From positions 24,326,501 through 24,390,500 of the forward strand of contig AP031356.1 of the NCBI GenBank assembly GCA_037833965.1: a stretch of DNA of 64,000 nucleotides. The letters are read 5' to 3'. This DNA comes from Marchantia polymorpha subsp. ruderalis (lineage: Eukaryota > Streptophyta > Marchantiopsida > Marchantiales > Marchantiaceae). The stretch's first letter is position 1. Each line of letters opens with the position of its first letter. The notes beneath the pieces were generated by a model. The model was not told the origin of the DNA and searched no databases. It saw only the letters and a list, made by a program, of their open reading frames with translations. This document shows, in pieces, positions 54,789 through 64,000 of this stretch. Made by a program: the position numbers and the translations under genes.

Positions 54789-57700
54789 ACAACAAAGGAT
54801 CGAACCCACAAGGACAGAATCAGCACACAGAGTACAAGGCGTCACGTTTTAACAGTCTATTGAGGAGTTTGAATTCTCAGGCTACTATCACTCCCAGAAA
54901 TATTGGAACGATATTTGCTACTTCGGATGCGATACCTTCGTCAACCGAAGTCACTCTCACGCGGTCAACAACGCACTCAACTCACAAAACGCGCAGAGAA
55001 TGCAGAAGACCAAACTGAGAAACTAAATGGAGAAAAGTCCCAGTGTTATGATTTAACAGTCTATTGACGACTTTGAATTCTCAAGCAATTGTCATTCCCA
55101 GTAATACTGCAGAGTTTACCCCCAAAGGAACCTGAAGCAGCTTAACACACTCAACCTGAACTCAACCAAGCCTTACTCGAAAGTTAACAAAACTCCACTT
55201 TGGTATTCATATTTTGGTATTTTGATATTCATATTTTGATATTCATATTCATATTCATATTTTGATATTTTGGTATTCCCTGTTTGTATTCCCAAAGGAA
55301 TACAAACAGGGAAAATCGTCCGAAGGTGGAAGTCCAAACTTGCTTAGATCCTGACTAACCTACGTTAGCTCAGAACGCTCGGACAAAGCTTTCTGCTATA
55401 GGATGCGGTAACTTTGACAATCTAAAACTCCTCTTGCGCGGTGACAGAATGAAAGACACAAACGCGCAGAGAAAACGACTTCCTCAACTGAACTTCCGAA
55501 ACTAGAAAATCTCCCCAAGGCCAACGCCTTGGACTACCTTATAAAATCTAAAGTCCTAACTAACTAACTCTACTCATCGACTATGCCTCCTATGAGTCGG
55601 CCGGCGATCCACTAATTCCCTACCCGTCCACACGTCTACTCGCCTACGCAGTCCGAGCCGCCTCAACACCTCGATCACCTTAGCCTCAAGGTTCGCAACA
55701 GCATCCCGCGACCTGGACAGGAACGCTTCCAACCGCTTTGTCACCCGACGCCGACTTCGTCCGTCGCCTGCCATCAAGGCAGTCGCGCGCATTTTGAGCT
55801 CGCGCAACGTCACTCTCTCCCGAGTCGCAACCTCCCAGTGAGCATAACCCCTTAGACAGCGGCCAACCTGCGCAACTAATTCCTCTCGCGTGCGATCTGC
55901 GGCGCGCCGGTTGTGGCCTTCAACCTCGGCCAACTGTAACTCCGCCGCCGCCCGCTGCGCCCTCAATTCTTCACACTACGACTGCAGTCTTCCCAGCAAT
56001 TCCTCGTCCACCCTCCTCGCAGCCTCGCTCTGCTCTAACGCCTGCGTCTTCCGCACGAGCTCATCCGCCAAATTGCGGATTTGAATCTGCTGAACACTGG
56101 AATCCGTCTGGACCTTCGCACGCCGCGCATTTGCCATCATCTCATCTCGCAGCTTCAGCCCCGCCTTTTGCAGTTTCCGGGCTAACGCCCATTGATCCTG
56201 CAGAAAGTTATAGCGCTCCTCCAAGTTCCGGTACTTCTGGTCTTGGGCAATCAACTCACGATTTGCTGCCACTTTGATCCGTGTCCGATGTCGGACCAGC
56301 TCCACGTAGGATTTACCCTGACGGGGCTCCCCGTACTTGGCCGCCTTGCGGTCAAGGTACCGGAGCAACGGTACCACCTGCTCACACAGCACTCCGGTCG
56401 GCATGCCTCGCACCGAGTCCACTTCCTCCTCCTCCGAAGGCGTGTCGTCTTCGGACTCCAAGATTTCAGTTGCTACCAAAATCCTGGGCGATTCTCTAGC
56501 ATTGGGCCTCACAGTCTCCTCTGCTCGGCCTCCACTCCATGCCCTACTAACATCTCCAACGGGATGGGAGAACCTACCCCAGTGGGAGCAGCCAAATCCT
56601 CCAACTCTGGTTCCGCCAAAGGCAACTCGGTTGCTCCCTCCGTCGAAGGCGCTACCGCCGAAGGCACACGTGTCCCCGCATCCCTGCCTTTGTCCTTAGG
56701 GATGTGCGCAGAGGGCCTCAGCGCCAAAGGCGCCTCTTCTGAAGGCATCTTGAACAGCACTTGTCCCGAAGGACCCTGAGCCAAAGGCGCTTGGGCCGAA
56801 GGCGCGTCATCAAACGGCACTTGCTTTGAAGCCACGCACACCTCTGGCGTAGGCATTCTGGCCATCGCCGCCAGCCTATCTCTCTGGCCCGAAGGCCTAC
56901 ATGCTTCCTCCAAAAGCACATGTGCCTTCGGCGCAGGGAGGTCAGTCGACCTCCCAAGAACTCCTATACTTCCTTCTTCCTCCTCTAAGGAAGGCGATCC
57001 CTTCGAGATCGCAATACGTCCCGTATCCACGCTGCTACTCGCTGTCCAAATCAGCTTGCGCGCCTTCTGCTTTGGTCAGGCTTGCTCGTTGGTCGCCCGA
57101 CGCCTCAATGGAATGGCGACCAATTCTCGCCGTCTCACCTCCTCCTCCTCACCAAATTTCCGCTTCCTGGGTGCCTGCGCATCCCGATGCTCTTCCTCGA
57201 TTCTCAGTCGGCCCGGCGGTGTGATTGCGGGCACTTCGTTGAGGTCTGTATCAACCTCGACCTCCCTCACGAACTTCCCCGGATTCATCCGCGACAGCAA
57301 GAGAAATTGCTTCTTCTCCTCCGCCGTCAAACACCCCATCGACCGATAAAAATTAATCAAGAACGGGGAGAGGTGATTAATAGATCCCCGCTTCTCCTCT
57401 TCTGCATGCTGACGCCTGGCCTTCCACAAAATGCAAGCCCAATGAATTGAGGTACCCGCCAGCGCCAGCTTCACAAATCTCTCTTGCCAAGATGACATGT
57501 AGGAAGTCTTGTGCGTCTGCAAAATCAGGAAGATCGCTACTGCGACATTCCTTCGTTTCCAATCAACATAGTCACGGGTCTTGTACCCGTTCTTGCGCAA
57601 GCGGCGATTCTTGAAAAGGCCGTCGAAGGTCAACTCCTCCTCCTTTGAGAGCTGCACACTCTTGATGTCAAACAAGAGGTCTCCCTCAGACCCCGCACAT

Positions 57701-58232
57701 CTCCTCAAGACCTACGATCAATCACTAACTTGCCATCTCTCCGATTTTGGTCGATACCCTCTCGAATTCCTATCTTTCTCGCGCAGCCACTCCCGGATCA
57801 TCGCCGGACATACCCAATTCCATCCCCACAAGAGTAAATCGAGCTTCACCGCTGTCAATTCATCTTGGAATGCCCGCAATCCAATTTGCGGCACCCGCAG
57901 TGGTACCATCCTCAATGGCACGGACTTGGCCATCGAATTCTTGCCAATTGTTGCGTGCTCCTGTTGTCACTACGCGTCGATAGTTCGGATAGGCACGAAA
58001 TCGATAATGCGTGAGTGAGCTCCCCCTCTGTCCATCAAGAATTGTCAAGTTCGACATTTGGACTTGGCAACGGGCCGCTTGAATGCTGTTTTGGCGATGA
58101 GGTGTAACGGTCTGCTTCCCACGCACGACTTCACGCTCCGCCGTCGCGCGGACTCCCACACTTGTACATTTGACATAATGACACCGATTTCCGCCGAAGT
58201 AAATCTTCTTCCGCGTAGCGCCGAAGGTGCAA
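54756..58232 (-). mobile_element. Giant-LTR family, diverged copy L
   Basis: On the minus strand the U5 end TGTGATAACC is at 54756. A TATA-like site lies near 55537-55546. ORF pieces span 55574-57933: coiled coil and acidic run to 56512, a Pro-rich middle, and the conserved block with NGYKTRDYVDWKRR at 57076-57708. A U3 leader follows to 58232, where it breaks into AT-rich DNA. About five breaks. It is the most diverged copy, probably the oldest. It carries a local A/T satellite and hairpin (55199-55313). Confidence 0.82.
55199..55313. repeat. TATTCATATTTTGA-type satellite and 17-bp hairpin in copy L
   Basis: 55199-55277 consists of short units of the TTTTGATATTCATA kind. It runs into a perfect inverted repeat, arms 55276-55292 and 55297-55313 (TTCCCTGTTTGTATTCC and complement) with loop CAAA. 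Other copies lack this expansion. Confidence 0.9.
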
Positions 58233-58363
58233 ATTTAAAGCGTCAATTATACTCATATTCATGATAGAGGTATAAAGAATTAAATAAATTCTTTCATGTT
58301 ATTATAAATATCTTCTTTTTGTTTCAAATTGTACAATTTTATTTTTGAAGTTTGAATATTTAT

Positions 58364-58452
58364 AAAAGTTACTCTTGCTAATGCAAGAGTAACTTTTCAA
58401 TGAAATCAGTCAATGAAATCAAAACACTTTGTTTTGAAAGCATTTGCTTTCA
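58364..58452. repeat. Cluster of three perfect hairpins
   Basis: Stem 1: 58364-58378 with 58383-58397 (15 bp, loop TAAT). Stem 2: 58420-58426 with 58430-58436 (7 bp). Stem 3: 58435-58442 with 58445-58452 (8 bp, loop TT). Stems 2 and 3 overlap by 2 bp. Confidence 0.9.
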
Positions 58453-58849
58453 TCTTGTGTATCATGTACAACATTTATTCATAGTATAAGATCTCATGAA
58501 CATTACTGAGATAAAATCAAAAACATGAAAAAGGAACTAGAAAAATGAATTGGAGGTTTAACTTTCATCTCTTCAACTTTTTTCCTTTTTACTTTCACAC
58601 TTTCTTCTAATGCAAAGATCTTATCTTTCATAGCTTGTTGTTTTTTGTATCCATCTCAATCATTTTTTTCAACTCTTCTATTTCAACCATTATTGCATTG
58701 GAAACTTCATCCATGTTACATGATGTACTCATGTGTTTTCTAACTCACAAGGTAAGTATGATAATCTACCATACTTTCAAATGTGAAATCACAAAAGGTA
58801 TAGATAATTCTATAACAACTCTTTGATATTATTTTACATGAAATAAAAT

Positions 58850-58910
58850 AATATATAATATAATATATATAATATAATATATATATATATAATATATAAT
58901 AATATATATG
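58850..58910. repeat. TA/TAA microsatellite
   Basis: Mixed TA and TAA units, almost pure A and T. Confidence 0.9.
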
Positions 58911-60250
58911 TTGAGATATATAAAATATATCTCCACATTTTTTTAATCAATATATTGTTCTAATATTTACATATGTGTTGAACCAAAATGGAACGGATGG
59001 TTTGCAACTTAAATTCATCAAACATTCAATATAAAATGTAAATGATATAATTTCAAACATTAGACCTCAATATACTTTACGTACAATATATTTTATTAAT
59101 CCAAGTGATGCTATGTTGCAAGAAGCACAAGGATGCTTTATTTACATTCTAATTTGTAGCATAGAAAAATTTAGCCAATTCTTTTATTTTACGCACACTA
59201 AGTATTGTAACTAATTCTAATTAAACTAACTAAAGTTAATCAAGATCTTGCTTCATTTCCAACAATGTCAACTTTGATTTAAGATTTTCAATATTTAAGC
59301 TGAAGAATTGATTTAACAATTATGAGGAGATTTTTAATCTATAGAATAAAAAAATTAGATTTTTAGAAATAAAAATTAGGCAATGATTCTTTGAAAATCT
59401 AAAGTTAGATAAATCAAATCATAATCAAGCTATAGTTAGATTGTATATAAAAATAAAAATTTTTAGTTTCAAAATGATCAAAATAAAGAAAAACATAGAA
59501 GACTTTCAACATTAATAATTATTCACCACATTACATGAAGTCATAATTTTGTCTTGTAAGTTAAATTTCAATCAAATTTCCATTTAAAATTAATTCAAGG
59601 TAAAAAAAAGTGTGCAGTTTTTTGATGTTTTTAATCATAAATACACATCAAAAGAATAATATTTTGACTTTTTCTTTTTAGTTAACTTTAAATCTCATCA
59701 ATCTACTTATCTCATAATTTGTACAAGAGAAAAGATTTGACACTGAAATAAATCAAAATTTTTCCTTCTAAAAATTACTTAAAGATTTGAATAAAAATAC
59801 TCTGTATTTCATATAACCCTGTATCGCTTGAAACAAATGATAATGACGTTTAATTGTACAGGTTAAGCAAAAAAAAAGTTTTAGCTGATATAGAATACAA
59901 ATATTAAAAAAAAATCATTTTATTTTAACATATTTTTCGCTTGTTCATGTTTCAAATTCCTTTTCAACTAATCTTCATTTTTCAATTTTTTACAAAAAGC
60001 TAGATTCAAAATATGAGAATTTTTGTTAAAATATTAAGCCTTTAAAAAAATAAAAAAAAATAACTTGAAATTAGTTTACACTTAGATTTATCTTTGATAA
60101 TTTTTTTTAAGCTTATCATACCACTAAAATGGTTATGTTTAATCTAAATAGATGTATATACAAGAATCATTCACATAAAATTGCAAAATGACTCATCTTT
60201 GCAATGCTATGTTCACATAAACAAAAATATTTTATTTCAAATTTAAAAGT

Positions 60251-60433
60251 ATGCCAGGACTAGGGCCGTGCCACTTGACGTCGATCAGTCAAAAGGGAAC
60301 TGCATGTTTATGGGGCGGTGGATATCGCATCTTTCATGCCCTTTCAGCTTTCTTTTCGCGGCCAAAGAAGAATCTGTTCGGTGTGCCAATAATCATGGCA
60401 TGCGTGATCTTTGTAAAGTTTACTAAATTATGA
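60251..60433 (+). other. GC-richer island with a 60-codon frame
   Basis: The frame MPGLGPCHLTSISQKG... sits in a segment whose base composition differs sharply from the AT-rich flanks. It could be a small exon, an organelle-derived insert, or chance. I do not recognise the peptide. Confidence 0.25.
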
Positions 60434-61803
60434 TCTTTTCGTGGTCACAATGATGTATGATTGTATGTAAACGGTCGGTTCTTTTGTAAAATAACAAGTC
60501 AGTTTTAGATCAACAAGCTAAAGTTATACGGTCAAAATTCATAAAACTTTACTGATTTTTAACAAAAAATTTTTATTCATGAATTGAGATTCTACATTCA
60601 ATATAAATTGTATTGTTTTAGACATAGCATATGAAATCTAATAAAACAAAGTTGATTAACATGAAATCATAGCCAAAAGAAAATAAATTATATCATATAT
60701 AGAGATAAAATTACGGCTACTAATTATACTTATATTTTTCATGCATATGTTTCTAAGGAACAAATTTTTTTAAAAAAATTGCAAAAAAAAATATAAACAA
60801 TGTATTCGTTGGGTTGCATATATGTCTATCTCAACTAGGTTCAATTTTTTTTATCAAAATTTTACATTTCTAAAATTTTATTTGATGTTAATATATTTTG
60901 TTATGCTGTGGTAACCCACTTTTTGTTTTTGTGCGGAAATTAAAACAATTTTGGAAAACAGTACCGCAGCAGCCGTGTAAATGATGATCGATACATTTAA
61001 ATAGAGTGAAGATGGATAATCGCGGGTCTCGCAGGATCTCGTAGAATCCATAAGTTGGGCGCAATATCCGAAACAGGCACCCGACCTAAACGATCAATTC
61101 TGAAGTAGTTCTCCTTCGGCGCAAGGCGCATAATCCGCCTTCGACGATAGGGAAATCCCTCAGAGTTTATGCAATTCACAAACGCCTTGACTTGGTTAGG
61201 GTCTCGTTGGAAAGAGCTCGACACGCTCGTTCTAACGAGCCCAAGAACGCCTAGAACGGATGAGGACTCAGGGAGTTGTGATTGTCGGAAGATGTGAAGG
61301 AGAACGCCTACGGATAGGCGGAAGGAGTTCGTCGTCGGCGGGAAATCCGCCTTCGGCGGAATATCCGCCTTCGGCCCTAGAAGTCCGCCTTCGGGGGTGA
61401 AGTTCGTACGGCGCCTCAAGATTAGGTAAGCACCTACGGGGTAGCGAATCCGTACGGTCCTCCTTCGGCTCAACGCCTACGGTGGAACGGACAGAGGCGC
61501 CCTCGGCGGGACTAGCCGCCTTTGGCACAGCCGCCGAAGTTGAAATTGAAATTTTGAGCGTGTGTAGTGCGCGCGACGGCGGAGCGTGAAGCCGCGCGTG
61601 CGAGAGGAGGGCCGTTACACCTCCAAGCCGGCGCAGCCATCAAGTGAGTCGACACTCACGACCCAGTGCCGACCATGACATCCTACGAGCGGAGAACGGA
61701 CACTTCATTCTTGAATTTGCGATTTCAATTTCTTGTGCGAGCTGCGCACGTCCACCTTCTAGCCGAGAGAAATTCCAGACACTAACGCGCAGAGACTCAC
61801 AAG

Positions 61804-62832
61804 GTGACAGAAAGAGAATTGAGTGCGCGACAGGCGCCGGCGAATTCAGTGGCAACCGAAATCCTCAATTCGGAGAATGACGAAGAAGGAGGATCGACCG
61901 AATCGGCGTCGGGATCAGAATCGAGTGAGGAGGAGGAGCAGTCAGTGGCAGGCACGCCGACGGCGGCGCTCTGCGAGCAGATGGTACCTCTGTTGAGGTA
62001 CCTTGATCGCAAAGTGGAGAAGTACGCAGACCCCCGCCAGCCTGGGTCCTACGTCGAATTAGTGCGTAGGCGAACTCGCACTAAAGTCCACACCAGCAAG
62101 TTGTTGGCCCGTGTGTATCGGGAACTTAAGGATGTGCGGGAGAAGTATGATTGCCTGTGGGGCCACCTTAATCTTACTAAGAAGATATACAAGGTCCTCG
62201 ACAAGTCAAAGGACAAGAAGCTTGAAGCGGCGGCCAAGGAGAAGGCGAAGCTCGTAGGGGAGCTGGATTCTGAGCAGGCTCAGAATCAAATTTTGTCAGA
62301 GGAGCTCGTGCGACAGACACGGTTGTTAGAGCAATGTCAGCTCGCACGGCAGGCGGATGAAGAATTAATCTGCAGACTGCAATCCGAGTGCGGGGAATTG
62401 AGAGCGCAGCGTGCGGAGGCCGAATTGCAGTTGGTTGTAGTTGAAGACGATCGCCGGCGAGAGGCAGATCGCATGAAGGAAGAGTTGGCGAGGCGAGTCA
62501 ACCACTGTCTCAGAGGTTACGCCCACTGGGAAGTGGCGGCGCAGGAGAAACTCACACTGCGCGAGTTAGAGCTTCGTGATGCGGGTTTGATGTCAGGTGA
62601 CAGTCGGAGCCGGCGGCGAGTGGCGAAGAAGCTGGATTCGTTTCTGTCAAAGTCGCAAGACACCATGGCAACCCGCGAGACAGAGATTACTGCGGTGTTG
62701 CGGCGGTTGGGACTGCGCAGTCGAGCGGAAGACTGGCAGAGTAGGGAGTTAATGCGCGGCAGTCCGTCGCGCAGAAGGCGAAGCACAGGTTCTGCGGAGT
62801 GTAGTGTAGCGTGGTTCCGTGCAGGCGCGTAG
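61804..62832 (+). CDS. Coiled-coil half of the giant-LTR ORF in copy M, 342 codons
   Basis: Open from an ATG at 61819 or slightly upstream (a near-cognate codon begins the frame at 61804). It covers an acidic Ser-rich part (ENDEEGGSTESASGSESSEEEE), the LRYLDRKVEKYADPRQPGSY block, and RRRTRTKVHTSKLLAR. The long coiled coil (LSEELVRQTRLLEQCQLARQ onward) and the basic C-terminus (RRRRSTGSAE) follow. This module stays open in the reduced LTR, so either it is recent or the C-terminal half is maintained. It ends 36 bp before the TATA box. The function is unknown. Confidence 0.65.
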   Translation: MTERELSARQAPANSVATEILNSENDEEGGSTESASGSESSEEEEQSVAGTPTAALCEQMVPLLRYLDRKVEKYADPRQPGSYVELVRRRTRTKVHTSKLLARVYRELKDVREKYDCLWGHLNLTKKIYKVLDKSKDKKLEAAAKEKAKLVGELDSEQAQNQILSEELVRQTRLLEQCQLARQADEELICRLQSECGELRAQRAEAELQLVVVEDDRRREADRMKEELARRVNHCLRGYAHWEVAAQEKLTLRELELRDAGLMSGDSRSRRRVAKKLDSFLSKSQDTMATRETEITAVLRRLGLRSRAEDWQSRELMRGSPSRRRRSTGSAECSVAWFRAGA

Positions 62833-62868
62833 CGTATTGCAGTGTAGTGTTAGTTAGGATTTAGAAGG

Positions 62869-62875
62869 TATAAAG
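62869..62875 (+). promoter_or_regulatory. TATA box of solo LTR copy M
   Basis: TATAAAG in AGAAGGTATAAAGTAGTTCA, at the same place as in copies A, B and J. Confidence 0.75.
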
Positions 62876-63830
62876 TAGTTCAAGGCGTCTTGCCTTGGGA
62901 TTCTTCCAGTTTCGGAAGTGCAGATCAACTCATTTTCTCTGCGTGTTTGTGTCCTTAGTTCTGTCACCGCGCAAGAGGAGCTACAACTTGGCGATCCGCA
63001 TTTTGTAGCTGAAGACCTTCGGCCAAATGTTCAGAGCTAGTATACTGGTTAGAGATTTGAGTAGTTCGGATCTACACCTGCGGGTGATTGCCGATGCTGA
63101 GAGCCAGTTACTAGTTAGATACTTGAACAGTTCCCCCTTACACTTTCGAGTGATTGTTCCTGATTGTACTCCTTCGGGATTTTTCCCCTTAATGCCAAAG
63201 TGAAGTTTTGTTACTTCAAGTAAGCCTTGGTTGTAATTCAGGTTACGCTGCAGCAGGTGCCTTCAGTGCAACCCTTGTAGTATTTCTGGGAATGACAAGT
63301 GCCTAAGAATTCAAACTCTTCAATAGACTGTTATAGTGTGCTACTGGATCGTTTCTCAGTTGAGTCTCTCAGTTCGGACCTGTGTTCTCTGCGTGTTTTG
63401 TGAGTTGAGTGTGTTGCTCACCGCGTGTGAGTGACTTCGATCCGAAGTAGGAAGTCCACTCCGGTTTCCCTGTGCTAGCAAAAACTAGTGGAAGGGTTGT
63501 AAAAGCCGGAGTTGGGAGTCACTACCCGCTGAGTGTATTCGCGAGAGACTTTCCCCCTGAAATCTTAAGTAGAGGTCCTAACCGACCTCTGAGTTGTGTT
63601 TCTGTAGTTTCAGGTGTGTGTGTGTGTGTTGAGTGAACTACGCTGCACTTTGCGACCTCCGAGTGAACACTTGCAGTATTTCTGGGAGTGACAGTCGCCT
63701 GAGAATTCAAACTCTTCAATAGCCTGTTAAATGTGACACTTTGTACTCTGTGTGTTGCCTCTATCCCTGTGGGTTCGACCTTTCTACCACTATATTGCAG
63801 TTTTAGACTTTGGTGGGTTATTACATATGC

Positions 63831-64000
63831 TATTTGTCATTTGATTTGTTGCAAGATGTAATGTATATTGATTATGATAATAAAAATCAACAAAATCTTG
63901 GTTCAATTACATCTTAGTGATAAGTTTATTAAACCAAATAATATTATGAATTGGCTGCCAATACATATTAAGCCTTGATAATAAACTGATCTAAGTAATA
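63831..64000. other. AT-rich host DNA, right flank of copy M
   Basis: Composition matches 58233-60906. No feature seen. Confidence 0.6.

Larger units (their letters stand above)
58233..60906. other. AT-rich host DNA
   Basis: An abrupt drop in GC at 58233 marks the end of the retroelement block. It has many A and T runs, a TA-rich microsatellite (about 58850-58910), three adjacent hairpins (58364-58452) and one GC-richer island (60250-60433). No gene is supported. This is the only stretch that looks like plain host DNA, and it continues past the solo LTR at 63831. Confidence 0.7.
60907..63825 (+). mobile_element. Giant-LTR family, short solo LTR copy M (2.9 kb)
   Basis: It starts TGTGGTAACCCAC at 60907 and ends GGGTTATTACA at 63825. 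The perfect 5-bp duplication TATGC lies on each side (60902-60906, 63826-63830). It inserted into AT-rich host DNA, so both edges are certain. It holds the U3 motif (61202-61250), a shortened ORF, a TATA box (62869-62875), the R-U5 modules and (TG)n (63614-63629). There is no second LTR. It is a reduced form lacking the middle of the ORF. Confidence 0.93.

Noticed and set aside
60907-63825. The giant units as DNA transposons with TGT...ACA inverted ends and 5-bp duplications (Ginger-like)
   Set aside because: One unit directly follows integrase plus a polypurine tract and another directly precedes a primer-binding site, which fits LTRs; no transposase is encoded.

Overview
Eukaryotic, retrotransposon-dominated DNA. 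No complete host gene, rRNA or tRNA gene is visible. The organism is probably a land plant or a close streptophyte relative. The reasons are long Ty3/gypsy polyproteins of plant type, a primer-binding site matching 18 nt of the plant tRNA-Glu 3' end, and a host fragment that reads like the plant NIPP1/FHA protein. The species cannot be told from the sequence alone.

The main inhabitant is a GC-rich family that I call the giant-LTR family. Its LTR starts TGTGGTA[A/C]CCCAC, ends GGGTTATTACA, reaches about 5.4 kb, and carries its own long open frame (about 1,000 codons) in U3, upstream of the TATA box. Two copies are solo LTRs with perfect 5-bp target duplications: 4203-17467 (GTCTT) and 60907-63825 (TATGC). 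One partial copy abuts an integrase C-terminus and a purine tract (48859/48860). Another is followed by a primer-binding site (23951). So these units are LTRs, not DNA transposons. About nine further partial copies lie in both orientations.

Layout. 1-3427: Ty3/gypsy pol cut by the window edge. 3475-4202 and 17468-about 18930: an older LTR-like repeat split by the 4203-17467 solo LTR. 4918-12776: a complete-looking, very young Ty3/gypsy element nested in that solo LTR (858-bp LTRs, 4-bp target duplication). 18931-32092: a pile of partial giant LTRs in alternating orientation. 32093-46704: a second Ty3/gypsy lineage on the minus strand, with an RGG-box Gag and a PHD finger ending its integrase; a plus-strand giant LTR (35470-41087) sits between its gag and pol. 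44683-45531: fragments of two cellular genes, one NIPP1-like and one resembling DUF7924. 46705-58232: more giant-LTR pieces with pol debris. 58233-60906 and 63831-64000: AT-rich host DNA, into which the short solo LTR 60907-63825 inserted.

The most unusual points are the ORF inside the LTR, the spread of short perfect palindromes through that ORF, the PHD-tailed integrase, the accessory zinc-knuckle ORF and poly(A) leader of the young element, and the host-gene mosaic. All LTR elements are treated as fossils.
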